A stretch of DNA of 64,000 nucleotides from Dyella_A sp051962475. GTDB taxonomy: Bacteria > Pseudomonadota > Gammaproteobacteria > Xanthomonadales > Rhodanobacteraceae. Below the pieces are notes generated by a model. That model saw nothing but the letters and a program-made list of their open reading frames with translations, did not search any database and had not been told where the DNA came from. The number at the start of each line of letters is the position of its first letter. Within the stretch, counting starts at the first letter, position 1. The stretch is taken from the NCBI RefSeq assembly GCF_051962475.1, contig NZ_JBQCCF010000033.1, positions 1 through 64,000 on the forward strand, written 5' to 3'. Shown in pieces: positions 55,072 to 64,000 of this stretch. The translations under genes were made by a program, and so were the position numbers.

Positions 55072-55220
55072 GGCCTTGACGCGGCATGCGCGCGCGATCC
55101 GGATCATGGGCCGGACGGCTGCCGCCGCGGTGGGCGCTTGGCGCTAATCTAGGCGGCCAGCTGCCCGTGTTTTTCCTCGCCGGCGAATGCCGGAAAGCCA
55201 CCCTCGACGACGGAACGCCC

Positions 55221-56879
55221 GTGACCCCATTCCCGACCCCCGACCTGACCCAGCTGCCTGCATGGCAGGCCCTGCGTGCGCACCGCGAGCGCTGCGGCGA
55301 CCGCCACCTGCGCGAGCTGTTCGCCGCCGATCCCGGCCGTGGCGAGCGTTTCACTGCCGAGGCGGCCGGACTGTACATGGACTACTCCAAGCAGCGTGTG
55401 GACGACGAAACCCTGCATCTGCTGCGCCAGCTCGCCGAGGCCTGCGACCTGGCCGGGCGTACCGCGGCGATGTTCGACGGCGCGAAGATCAACGTCACCG
55501 AGGATCGCGCCGTGCTGCACACGGCGCTGCGCGCGCCCGCACATGCGAAGGTCGAGGTGGACGGCGAGAACGTGGTTCCCGCTGTGCACGCCGTGCTCGA
55601 ACGCATGGCCGCGTTCGCCGACAAGGTGCGCGGCGGCGCCTGGCTGGGCCACACCGGACAGCGCATCCGCAACGTGGTGAACATCGGCATCGGCGGCTCG
55701 GACCTGGGCCCGGTGATGGCCTACGAGGCGCTGCGCCACTACAGCCAGCGCGAGCTCACGTTCCGCTTCGTCTCCAACGTGGACGGCATCGACTTCGTCG
55801 AGGCGACGCGCGACCTGGACCCGGCCGAGACGCTGTTCATCGTCTGCTCCAAGACCTTCACCACGCTGGAGACGCTGGCCAACGCGCAGGCTGCGCGACG
55901 CTGGTGCCTGGCGGCGCTCGAGGACGAGGCGGCGATCGCCCGGCACTTCGTCGCCGTGTCCACCAACGAAAAGGAAGTGGCGAAGTTCGGCATCGACACC
56001 GCCAACATGTTCGGCTTCTGGGACTGGGTCGGCGGTCGCTACTCGATGGATTCGGCGATCGGCCTGTCGACGATGCTGGCGATCGGGCCGGACGGCTTCG
56101 GCGACCTGCTCGCCGGCTTCCACGCGATGGACGAGCATTTCCGCAGCGCCCCGCTGGAGCGCAACCTGCCGGCGCTGATGGGGCTGATCGGTCTCTGGAA
56201 CACCAACTTCCTCGGCGCCGAGACCGTCGCCGTGCTGCCGTACGAGCAGTACCTCAAGCGTTTCCCCGCCTACCTGCAGCAGCTCACCATGGAGAGCAAC
56301 GGCAAGGGCGTGACGCTGGGCGGCCGACGCGTGGACTACGCCACCGGCGCGATCTACTGGGGCGAGCCGGGCACCAACGGCCAGCACTCGTTCTACCAGC
56401 TGATCCATCAGGGCACGCGACTGATTCCCTGCGACTTCATCGGCTTCGGTCGGCCGCTCAGCGCCTTGCCGCTGCCCGACGGCAGCGACCAGCACGATCT
56501 GCTGATGGCCAACCTGATCGCCCAGGGCGAGGCGCTGGCCTTCGGCAAGACGGCTGATGAAGTGCGCGCCGAAGGCGTGGCCGACGCCCTGGTGCCGCAT
56601 AAGACCTTCCCGGGCAACCGGCCCAGCACCACGATCCTCGCCGAGCGGCTCACCCCGCACGTGCTAGGCGCGCTGGTGGCGCTGTACGAGCACGCCACCT
56701 TCGTGCAAGGCGTGATGTGGGGCATCGACTCGTTCGACCAGTGGGGCGTGGAGCTGGGCAAGGTGCTGGCCAAGCGCACCGCCGCCGAACTCACCGCCAG
56801 CAGTGATGCCGAACTCGCCCACGACAGCTCCACCAACGCACTGATCCGTCGCTATCGCCAGCTGCGCGACGGCACCTGA
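55221..56879 (+). CDS. pgi: Glucose-6-phosphate isomerase
   Basis: This 552-residue enzyme interconverts glucose-6-phosphate and fructose-6-phosphate. Signatures include IGIGGSDLGPVMAYEAL (about 156-172), CSKTFTTLET, FGFWDWVGGRYS, and the active-site segment GTNGQHSFYQLIHQGT. The GTG at 55221 gives the usual N-terminus; the frame is open for 45 more codons upstream but those residues are not family-like. It follows ndvB by 149 bp, and a REPIN lies directly after the stop. Confidence 0.96.
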   Translation: MTPFPTPDLTQLPAWQALRAHRERCGDRHLRELFAADPGRGERFTAEAAGLYMDYSKQRVDDETLHLLRQLAEACDLAGRTAAMFDGAKINVTEDRAVLHTALRAPAHAKVEVDGENVVPAVHAVLERMAAFADKVRGGAWLGHTGQRIRNVVNIGIGGSDLGPVMAYEALRHYSQRELTFRFVSNVDGIDFVEATRDLDPAETLFIVCSKTFTTLETLANAQAARRWCLAALEDEAAIARHFVAVSTNEKEVAKFGIDTANMFGFWDWVGGRYSMDSAIGLSTMLAIGPDGFGDLLAGFHAMDEHFRSAPLERNLPALMGLIGLWNTNFLGAETVAVLPYEQYLKRFPAYLQQLTMESNGKGVTLGGRRVDYATGAIYWGEPGTNGQHSFYQLIHQGTRLIPCDFIGFGRPLSALPLPDGSDQHDLLMANLIAQGEALAFGKTADEVRAEGVADALVPHKTFPGNRPSTTILAERLTPHVLGALVALYEHATFVQGVMWGIDSFDQWGVELGKVLAKRTAAELTASSDAELAHDSSTNALIRRYRQLRDGT

Positions 56880-56884
56880 CTCTC

Positions 56885-56960
56885 CTGTAGGAGCCGCCTT
56901 GGCGGCGATGCTCTTGGCTTGTGCCGAGAAAAAGCATCGCCGCCAAGGCGGCTCCTACAG
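56885..56960. repeat. REPIN with perfect 28-bp inverted arms
   Basis: Arms 56885-56912 and 56933-56960 are exact inverted copies (begin CTGTAGGAGCCGCCTTGGCG) around a 20-base loop. It starts 6 bases after the pgi stop and ends 46 bases before pgm. It can fold into a very stable hairpin and may protect the pgi mRNA or limit read-through. Confidence 0.9.
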
Positions 56961-57006
56961 AAATCTGCGCGCGCCCGCTGCATTCCGTGAACTTCTTCGA
57001 GAAACC

Positions 57007-58656
57007 ATGAGCCCGACCTTCAGCCCGCTCGCCGGCAAGCCGGCACCCGCGTCGATCCTGATCGACGTGCCGCAACTGCTCGCCGCCTATGCCGACCTCG
57101 TTCCCGATCCGGCCGACCCGGCGCAGCGGGTGGCGTTCGGCACATCCGGCCATCGCGGCTCCTCGCTCAGCCGCAGCTTCAACGCCGCGCACGTGCTGGC
57201 GATCAGCCAGGCGATCTGCGACTACCGCGCGATGCAGGGCATCGACGGCCCGCTGTTCGTGGCGATCGATACACACGCGCTCTCCGCGCCGGCGTTCGAG
57301 CAGGCGCTGGAAGTGTTCGTGGCCAACGAGGTCACCACCATGATCTCGGCGGGCACGCCGTACACGCCCACGCCGGTGCTGTCGCACGCGGTCCTCACCT
57401 ACAACCGCGGCCGGACCGACCACCTGGCCGACGGCATCGTGCTGTCGCCCTCGCACAACCCGCCGGCCGATGGCGGCTACAAGTACAACCCGACCAACGG
57501 CGGCCCGGCCGACACCGACGTCACCCGCTGGATCCAGGATCGCGCCAACGCGCTGCTGGCCGAAGGGCTCAACGGCGTGCGCCGGGTGCCCTACGCGCAG
57601 GCGCGCCGCTCGTCGCGGGTGATCGAGCACGACTACGTGGCCAGCTACGTGTCGGACCTGGCGAACATCGTCGACTTCGACCTGATCCGTGCGGCGGGGC
57701 TGAAGCTCGGTGTCGATCCACTGGGCGGCTCGGGCGTGCACTACTGGGGGCCGATCGCCGAGCGCTACCGGCTCGATCTCACCGTGGTGAGCGAGGTGGT
57801 CGACCCGCAGTTCGCCTTCATGTGCGTGGACTGGGACGGCAAGATCCGCATGGATCCCTCGTCGAAGTACGCGATGGCCGGGCTGATCGCGATGAAGGAC
57901 CGCTTCGACGTCGCCTTCGCCTGCGACACCGACCACGACCGCCACGGCATCGTCGCAAGAAGCAGCGGACTGATGCTGCCCAACCATTACCTCGCCACCC
58001 TGGTCGACTACCTGTTTCGCCATCGTCCGCACTGGCGTGCCGACGCGGCGGTGGGCAAGACGGTGGTCAGCAGTTCGCTGATCGATCGCGTGGCCGAGCG
58101 GCTGGGGCGACGGCTGTACGAGGTGTCGGTGGGCTTCAAGTGGTTCGCCGACGGCCTGTTCGACGGCTCACTCGGCTTCGGTGGCGAAGAGAGCGCGGGC
58201 GCCTCGCTGCTGCGCATGGACGGCGGCGTGTGGAGCACCGACAAGGACGGCCTGGTGCCCGCGTTGCTGGCGGCCGAAATGACCGCCCGCGCCGGACGCG
58301 ACCCGGGCGAGCTGTATGCGGGCATCACTGCCGAGCTCGGCACGCCGTACTCCGACCGCGTGGACGCACCGGCCAGCGCCGAGCAGAAGGCGCGGCTGGG
58401 CAAGCTGTCGCCGGCGCAGGTCAGCGGCACCGAGCTGGCCGGTGATCCGATCACCGCGGTGCTGGACAAGGCGCCGGGCAACGGCGCGGCAATCGGCGGG
58501 ATCAAGGTGATGACGGCGCAGGGCTGGTTCGCTGCGCGTCCGTCCGGCACCGAGGCGATCTACAAGATCTACGCGGAAAGCTTCCGGGACGAGAACCATT
58601 TGCGTAGCCTCATCGCCGAGGCGAATAAGATGGTGGACAGCGCGCTGGCCTCCTGA
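57007..58656 (+). CDS. pgm: Phosphoglucomutase (alpha-D-glucose phosphate-specific)
   Basis: This 549-residue enzyme interconverts glucose-1- and glucose-6-phosphate. The phosphoserine loop SPSHNPP is at about 145-151, the metal site CDTDHDRHG at about 305, the sugar-binding GEESAG at about 393 and the phosphate loop RPSGTEAIYKIY near the C-terminus. The length matches E. coli Pgm (546). The ATG at 57007 is preceded by a weak site; the upstream frame runs through the REPIN. It links glycolysis to glucose-1-phosphate for the UDP-glucose used by ndvB. Confidence 0.95.
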   Translation: MSPTFSPLAGKPAPASILIDVPQLLAAYADLVPDPADPAQRVAFGTSGHRGSSLSRSFNAAHVLAISQAICDYRAMQGIDGPLFVAIDTHALSAPAFEQALEVFVANEVTTMISAGTPYTPTPVLSHAVLTYNRGRTDHLADGIVLSPSHNPPADGGYKYNPTNGGPADTDVTRWIQDRANALLAEGLNGVRRVPYAQARRSSRVIEHDYVASYVSDLANIVDFDLIRAAGLKLGVDPLGGSGVHYWGPIAERYRLDLTVVSEVVDPQFAFMCVDWDGKIRMDPSSKYAMAGLIAMKDRFDVAFACDTDHDRHGIVARSSGLMLPNHYLATLVDYLFRHRPHWRADAAVGKTVVSSSLIDRVAERLGRRLYEVSVGFKWFADGLFDGSLGFGGEESAGASLLRMDGGVWSTDKDGLVPALLAAEMTARAGRDPGELYAGITAELGTPYSDRVDAPASAEQKARLGKLSPAQVSGTELAGDPITAVLDKAPGNGAAIGGIKVMTAQGWFAARPSGTEAIYKIYAESFRDENHLRSLIAEANKMVDSALAS

Positions 58657-58682
58657 CGCTGGCGCTTTCCCGGAGCCTTTCG

Positions 58683-59225
58683 ATGTCACCGATCAATCCG
58701 CCCAGCCGCTACGCGGCCTCGCTGCGCTGGCTGCACTGGACCGTCTTCGCGCTGGTGCTGCTGGCCTACGTGTTCATCAACCTGTTCGAGCTGTTCCCGC
58801 GCGGCAGCACGCCGCGCATGAACACGCTGGCGGCGCATTACCTGGCCGGCATCGCGGTACTGCTGCTGGTGCTGCCGCGGCTGGCCGTGCGGTTGTCGCA
58901 CGTGGATCCGCCAATCCAGCCGGCGCCGAGCGTGTGGATCCTGCGCCTGAGCACGATCACCCACGTGGCGCTGTATGCGTTCCTGATCGCGCAGCCGATC
59001 ATGGGCATCGTCACGCTGCAGATCGCCGGCAAGCCGGTGACGCTGTTCGGCATCACCTTCCTGCCGGCGCTGTTCGGCCCCGGTGATCGCGCGCTGGCAC
59101 ATCAGTGGGAGGACATCCACGGCACGGTGGGCGAGATCTTCTATTACGTGATCGGCCTGCACATCGTCGCGGCCCTTTGGCACCACTTCGGCCGCAAGGA
59201 CAACACGCTGCGGCGCATGGTCTGA
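58683..59225 (+). CDS. Cytochrome b561-family protein
   Basis: The 180-residue protein has four membrane helices and paired histidines of cytochrome b561 (RWLHWTVFALVLLAYVF at 15-31; AHYLAGIAVLLLV near 52; THVALYAFLIAQPIMG near 93; GEIFYYVIGLHIVAALWHH near 150). It may oxidise superoxide, as E. coli CybB does, or shuttle quinol electrons. It starts 26 bases after pgm, so it is probably co-transcribed. Confidence 0.88.
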   Translation: MSPINPPSRYAASLRWLHWTVFALVLLAYVFINLFELFPRGSTPRMNTLAAHYLAGIAVLLLVLPRLAVRLSHVDPPIQPAPSVWILRLSTITHVALYAFLIAQPIMGIVTLQIAGKPVTLFGITFLPALFGPGDRALAHQWEDIHGTVGEIFYYVIGLHIVAALWHHFGRKDNTLRRMV

Positions 59226-59255
59226 TCCGCCGCCAACTCGTCCAGGGGAATACAC

Positions 59256-59951
59256 ATGCATCATCGACATAGCGAGCGGCACGTCACCGGCCGCATGGGC
59301 TGGCTGCGCGCCGCCGTGCTCGGCGCCAACGACGGCATCGTTTCCACCGCCAGCCTGGTGCTCGGCGTGGCCGCGGCGCATGCCGGCTCGCAGAACATCC
59401 TGATTGCCGGCACCGCGGGCCTGGTGGCGGGCGCGATGTCGATGGCCGCGGGCGAATACGTGTCGGTGCATTCCCAGGCAGACAGCGAAGCAGCCGAGCT
59501 GGCACGCGAGCGCCGGGAACTGGAGACTGACGTGGAAGGCGAGCACAAGGAACTCGCCGCGATCTACGTCGGGCGCGGGCTGGAACCGGCGCTGGCGCGC
59601 CAGGTGGCCGAGCAGCTGATGGCGCATGACGCGCTGGACGCGCACATGCGCGACGAACTGGGCATCACCGAGACGCTCAAGGCACGGCCGATCCAGGCCG
59701 CCGGCGCTTCGGCGCTGAGCTTCGCACTCGGTGCGGCGCTGCCGTTGGTGGTGGTGGCGCTGGCGCCGGCCGGGGTGTTGCTGTGGTCGGTGTTCCTCAC
59801 CTCGCTGGTGTTCCTGGCCATCCTGGGCAGTCTGGCAGCGCGCACGGGCGGTGCGAACATGCGCACCGGCGCCATGCGCATCACCTTCTGGGGCGCGTTG
59901 GCGATGGCGATCACTACCGGCGTGGGCATGCTGTTCGGCGTCGCGGCCTGA
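59256..59951 (+). CDS. VIT1/CCC1-family membrane transporter
   Basis: The 231-residue protein has five predicted membrane helices and the VIT family motifs (LRAAVLGANDGIVSTASLVLGVAAA near 18-42; GAMSMAAGEYVSVHSQAD near 59-76; a central cytoplasmic charged domain ARERRELETDVEGEHKEL). Homologues move Fe2+ or Mn2+. An ATG at 59256 follows AGGGGAA. It lies in the same direction as the cytochrome b561 gene, 30 bp after it. Confidence 0.9.
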   Translation: MHHRHSERHVTGRMGWLRAAVLGANDGIVSTASLVLGVAAAHAGSQNILIAGTAGLVAGAMSMAAGEYVSVHSQADSEAAELARERRELETDVEGEHKELAAIYVGRGLEPALARQVAEQLMAHDALDAHMRDELGITETLKARPIQAAGASALSFALGAALPLVVVALAPAGVLLWSVFLTSLVFLAILGSLAARTGGANMRTGAMRITFWGALAMAITTGVGMLFGVAA

Positions 59952-60113
59952 TTCGTCTGCGCATCCGCAGCGGGCGGGGAAGGGCGGTCATCGCGGCCGA
60001 GAGCGCGTCGACGCGTCGCCCGCGATGATGCAACGCCGGCCCCGACTTCACGGCCGGATCAACTGCGCCCGGTTTCAATAACGGCCCTGCACAGCCGCGC
60101 CGGAGACCGCCCC

Positions 60114-60326
60114 ATGCACCACGCCTTTCACGTGGGTGACCACGTCCGCTGGAACTCCGAGGCCGGCCACGTCAGTGGCCATATCACCAAGGTGCACACG
60201 CGCGACGTGGACTACAAAGGCCACACCCATCGCTGCACGCCCGACGATCCGCAGTACGAGATCGCCAGTGACGCCACCGATCACGTCGCGCTGCACAAGG
60301 GCAGTGCGCTGCACCGAATCGACTGA
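60114..60326 (+). CDS. DUF2945 (HVA1-like) small protein
   Basis: The 70-residue protein has the DUF2945/HVA1 tudor-like pattern: FHVGDHVRWNSEAGHVSGHITKVHT, then YKGHTHRCTPDDPQYEI and a C-terminal DHVALHKGSALHRI. The family is small, soluble and of unknown function. It is immediately followed by the DUF488 gene (TGA directly followed by GTG), so the two are translated together. Confidence 0.85.
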   Translation: MHHAFHVGDHVRWNSEAGHVSGHITKVHTRDVDYKGHTHRCTPDDPQYEIASDATDHVALHKGSALHRID

Positions 60327-60893
60327 GTGGCTGATGCCGCGCCATCCACCGGCCGCGATGGACCGACCATCTGGACGGTCGGCCACTCCACCCGCAGCCT
60401 GGACGAGTTGGTGGCCCTGCTCGCGCGCTGGCGCATCAAAGCGGTGGCCGACGTGCGGCGTTTTCCCGGTTCGCGGCGGTATCCATATTTTGCCAGCGAG
60501 GCGCTGGCGCGCAGCTTGCCGGAGCACGGGATCGCCTATCGGTGGATCCCGCAACTGGGCGGCCGGCGCAAGGTGCAGGCGAACTCGCCCAACACGAGTT
60601 GGCGCAACGCGTCGTTCCAGGGCTATGCCGATCACATGGCCAGCGCGGAGTTTGCCGATGGCCTGGACGAGCTGCTGGCGATGGCCACGCAGCAGCGCAC
60701 CGCCATCATGTGTGCCGAGGCGGTGTGGTGGCGCTGCCACCGCTCGATGATCGCCGACCTCTTGTGCGTGCGCGGCTGGACGGTGCTGCACATCGCCGAT
60801 GATCGCCACGCCAGGCCCCACCCGATGACGGCGCCGGCACGCGTGGTGGACGGTCGGCTGAGCTACGCGCCGCCGGCGGGCGCCGGGGACTGA
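60327..60893 (+). CDS. DUF488 family protein
   Basis: The 188-residue protein has the DUF488 motifs TVGHSTRSLDELVALL (about 17-32), the VADVRRFPGSRRYPYF segment, and the conserved CAEAVWWRCHRSMIADLL (about 128-145) with two cysteines. The molecular role is unknown. The GTG start abuts the stop of the DUF2945 gene. It converges with the glucokinase gene, 22 bp away. Confidence 0.88.
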   Translation: MADAAPSTGRDGPTIWTVGHSTRSLDELVALLARWRIKAVADVRRFPGSRRYPYFASEALARSLPEHGIAYRWIPQLGGRRKVQANSPNTSWRNASFQGYADHMASAEFADGLDELLAMATQQRTAIMCAEAVWWRCHRSMIADLLCVRGWTVLHIADDRHARPHPMTAPARVVDGRLSYAPPAGAGD

Positions 60894-60915
60894 TCGCAAC
60901 AGAGCCTTCCTGCCA

Positions 60916-61671
60916 TCAAAGCGCTGTGTCCCGCCAGAGCTTGATGCCGCCGGTCAGCCCGGCCGCGTTGTCCACGATGCTGACGTCGGGCGGCAGCGCC
61001 AGCGTCACCTTGGTGGCATTGCCGCCGCCCAGGTACAGCCGATCGAAATGGAGCAGGGTGCGGAAGGCCTCGATGGTTTTTTCTACCCGGCGGTTCCACT
61101 TCTTCTCGCCCACCTTGTGCCTGGCCGCGTTGCCGACGTAGTGATTGAAGGTCTTCTTCTTGCGGAAGGGGAACTGCGCGAACTCCATGTGCGGCATGCA
61201 CACGCCGTCGCGAAACAGCGCCGAGCCCATCCCGGTGCCCAGGGTGAGCACCAGCTCCAGCCCCTCGCCGCGGATGACCCCGTAGCCCTGCACGTCGGCA
61301 TCGTTGAGCAGACGCACCGGCTTGCCGCCGAGGCGCTGGCCCAGCGCCTCGGCGAGGGGAAAATCCCGCCACGGCTCGTTGCCGAAATGCGGCGCGGTCA
61401 CCACCCGTCCGCGCCGGACCACGCCAGGAAACCCGATCGACACCCGGTCGAACCCGCTCAGCGGCTCCACCAGCGCCGCCAACGCGTCGACCATGCCCTC
61501 GGGCGACACGCCCTCCGGCGTGGGCACGCGCACGCGATCGCCCAGCATGGCGCCATCCTCATCGAGCAGGGCCGCCTTCAGGCCGCTGCCGCCCACGTCG
61601 ATGGCCAGCGTGACCGTGGTGCGTGATGGTGCAGATGACTTGCCCGTGGCCTGTCTGGTGCTGCGTTTCAT
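60916..61671 (-). CDS. PPGK-like ROK-family glucokinase
   Basis: The 251-residue protein has the ROK/ASKHA fold: phosphate loop LAIDVGGSGLKAALLD (about 22-37), GFPGVVRRGRV, LLNDADVQGYG (catalytic Asp), LTLGTGMGSALF, and a C-terminal LYLGGGNATKV. The segment EFAQFPFRKKKTFNHYVG resembles the polyphosphate glucokinase family rather than ATP ROK kinases. It probably phosphorylates glucose released by XgtA using polyphosphate and/or NTP; the donor needs assay. The ATG at 61671 was chosen because a longer start would add a non-family tail. Confidence 0.88.
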   Translation of the reverse strand: MKRSTRQATGKSSAPSRTTVTLAIDVGGSGLKAALLDEDGAMLGDRVRVPTPEGVSPEGMVDALAALVEPLSGFDRVSIGFPGVVRRGRVVTAPHFGNEPWRDFPLAEALGQRLGGKPVRLLNDADVQGYGVIRGEGLELVLTLGTGMGSALFRDGVCMPHMEFAQFPFRKKKTFNHYVGNAARHKVGEKKWNRRVEKTIEAFRTLLHFDRLYLGGGNATKVTLALPPDVSIVDNAAGLTGGIKLWRDTAL

Positions 61672-61723
61672 GCCGTTCTCCCTGAAGACGAAATGGAGGC
61701 CACGCGTCGCGTGGCTGCGCGGC

Positions 61724-62629
<906 letters not shown>

Positions 62630-62741
62630 GCGTTCTCCTCGTTGTATGCGTTGTGCGATCACGCCACGCTCAACCGTGCATGCTGCCGGAGCGCGGCTGC
62701 AGGGCATGTGAGGACGCGGCGCATGCCGCCAGGGCGATCGG

Positions 62742-64000
62742 TCACGGCACGGTGTCGTGATCCTGCTTGGCGCTGGTGGCGTTGCCGGCGGCACTGTCGT
62801 CTTCGTGCGAAGCATTCACCGTGGCCTTTCGCTCCTGTCGGCCCCAGCCCACCGACGGCCCGCGCAGGGCGGTGGATACCGAACGCACCACCACGTAATA
62901 CATCAGTTGCCGATAGCCGAAGCGTTGCAGCACCAGCCACCACAGCAGGCTCCAGCGCTCGCGCTTTTCCATCGCGAAGGCCAGCACGCCGGCGCCCAGG
63001 TCGACCGCCATGAACAGCGCGTAGAACGCCGCCATCGTGATCAGGTTGGTGGAGTTGAACTGGCCGCGGTGCTGCAGGTAGTCCAGCCCGGTGGCGATGA
63101 TCTGCCACAGCAGCAGCAGATCGACCAGCGGCGAGACCACCGAGAAAACGATCTGGAACAGCCACACCTGCGGCAGCGCGATGGTGCCCAGTGCGCCGTA
63201 GCGGGCGCGGAAGGTCGCGTCGCGGTGCTTCCACAGGCACTGCAGCGTGCCGTAGGCCCAGCGGAAACGCTGCCGCGCCAGACCGCGGGCGGTGTCCGGC
63301 GCCTCGGTCCAAGCCACTGCCTCGGCATCGAACAAGGTCTTGTAGCCGGCCTTCTGGATCGCGATGGTGAGGTCCTGGTCTTCGGCCAGCGTGTCGCCGG
63401 GAAAGCCGCCGAGCTGTTCCAGTGCCTCGCGCCGCCAGGCACCCACGGCGCCGGGCACTACGGTGATCGCACCGAGCGCGGCCAGCGCGCGGCGTTCGAG
63501 GTTCTGCGCGGTGATGTATTCCAGCGCCTGCCAGGTGGTGATGAGGTTGATGCGGTTGCCGACCTTGGCATTGCCGGCCACAGCGCCGATCGCCGGGTTG
63601 GCGAACCAGCGCACCAGGCGCGCGATGGTGTGCGGCTCGAATTGCGTATCGGCATCGAGCGCCACGATTACCTGTCCGTGCGAGGCGCGCAGCGCCGTGT
63701 TCACCGCGTTTGCCTTGCCGCCGTTGGGAATGCTGATGAGCTGCACACGGGGATCGCCGGCGTACTGCGTGCGCACCACCTCGGCCGTGGCGTCGGTGGA
63801 GCCGTCGTCGACCACGATCACCTCGAGCGCCTCGTAGCGGCTCTTGAGGATGCGACCCACCGCGCTGGCGATCACTTTCTCCTCGTTGAAGGCCGGAATC
63901 AGCACCGATACCAGCGGCAGCGGATGATCCAGCACCGGCGCCACGCGGCGGCGATCGCGATACCAGTTGAGCAGGCCCAGCCCACCGAGCAGCAGAAGCC
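62742..64000 (-). CDS. GT2 glycosyltransferase, 5' end outside window
   Basis: The frame is open to the window edge, so the N-terminus is missing; residues LLLLGGLGLLNWYRDRRRVAP precede the first visible start. The GT2 domain has VSVLIPAFNEEKVI, VVDDGSTDAT, ALDADTQFEPHT and EDQDLTIAIQKAGY, then QRFRWAYGTLQ, matching processive synthases such as PgaC. C-terminal membrane helices (about the last 150 residues before a polar tail) follow. It may belong to a fused or larger exopolysaccharide synthase; the upstream part is needed to tell. Confidence 0.85.
   Translation of the reverse strand, partial: LLLLGGLGLLNWYRDRRRVAPVLDHPLPLVSVLIPAFNEEKVIASAVGRILKSRYEALEVIVVDDGSTDATAEVVRTQYAGDPRVQLISIPNGGKANAVNTALRASHGQVIVALDADTQFEPHTIARLVRWFANPAIGAVAGNAKVGNRINLITTWQALEYITAQNLERRALAALGAITVVPGAVGAWRREALEQLGGFPGDTLAEDQDLTIAIQKAGYKTLFDAEAVAWTEAPDTARGLARQRFRWAYGTLQCLWKHRDATFRARYGALGTIALPQVWLFQIVFSVVSPLVDLLLLWQIIATGLDYLQHRGQFNSTNLITMAAFYALFMAVDLGAGVLAFAMEKRERWSLLWWLVLQRFGYRQLMYYVVVRSVSTALRGPSVGWGRQERKATVNASHEDDSAAGNATSAKQDHDTVP

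Noticed and set aside
60004..60015. CGCGTCGACGCG palindrome
   Set aside because: A 12-bp GC palindrome in GC-rich DNA is not rare, and nothing nearby suggests regulation.

Overview
The window is GC-rich DNA from a gammaproteobacterium of the Xanthomonadales, most like the Rhodanobacteraceae (Frateuria, Dyella, Luteibacter, Rhodanobacter). The evidence is a TonB-receptor/MFS/XgtA-type maltodextrin system, a tad locus carrying a DUF3613-like protein, and REP elements of the GTAGGAGC type. The family assignment is inferred from gene content. No rRNA, tRNA, insertion sequence or CRISPR array was seen. The first ~105 bases are AT-rich with a 29-T run and look like a contig-end artefact.

Layout. 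(1) 0.2-6.1 kb: an NmrA-like protein divergent from a LysR regulator, a second LysR divergent from an MDR quinone oxidoreductase, a secreted alpha/beta hydrolase, a GFA-family protein and a small membrane protein. (2) 6.3-11.8 kb, minus strand: a secreted six-hairpin glycosidase, an SLC45-like MFS sugar transporter and a secreted GH13 amylase. (3) 12.3-24.5 kb, minus strand: a DUF2968-like lipoprotein and a complete tad/flp type IVb pilus operon (flp, tadV, tadE, cpaB, cpaC, tadZ, tadA, tadB, tadC, tadD, DUF3613-like, tadG). (4) 25-29 kb: an AraC regulator, a small unknown protein and an acyl-homoserine-lactone quorum-sensing module (luxI, an rsaM-like gene, luxR) with two lux-box-like sites. 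(5) 29-35.3 kb, minus strand: lipoprotein GH13, GH31 alpha-glucosidase and a secreted GH13. (6) 35.5-46.2 kb: a CPA2 antiporter, a flavin-dependent halogenase, a TonB-dependent receptor, an XgtA-type alpha-glucosidase, a GNAT protein and an MsrPQ-like molybdoenzyme/cytochrome b pair. (7) 46.5-62.6 kb: a giant cyclic beta-1,2-glucan synthase, pgi, a phosphoglucomutase, cytochrome b561, a VIT-family protein, DUF2945 and DUF488 proteins, a PPGK-like glucokinase and 6-phosphogluconate dehydrogenase. (8) 62.7-64.0 kb: a GT2 glycosyltransferase cut by the window edge.

How it fits together. Extracellular and surface amylases cut starch, the TonB receptor imports maltodextrins, the GH31 and six-hairpin enzymes work outside the cytoplasm, the MFS carrier brings sugar across the inner membrane, and XgtA releases glucose. 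The glucokinase, pgi, phosphoglucomutase and gnd then feed central metabolism and the UDP-glucose used by the glucan synthase.

The strongest unlisted signal is a 16-bp sequence, ATGAATACGTATGCAG when read in the direction of transcription. It is identical and in the same orientation upstream of all four maltodextrin transcription units (11954, 35414, 41424, 42091). It looks like the operator of a LacI-family maltose regulator that is not in the window. The tad and quorum-sensing block lies between two of these units and may be an inserted accessory segment.
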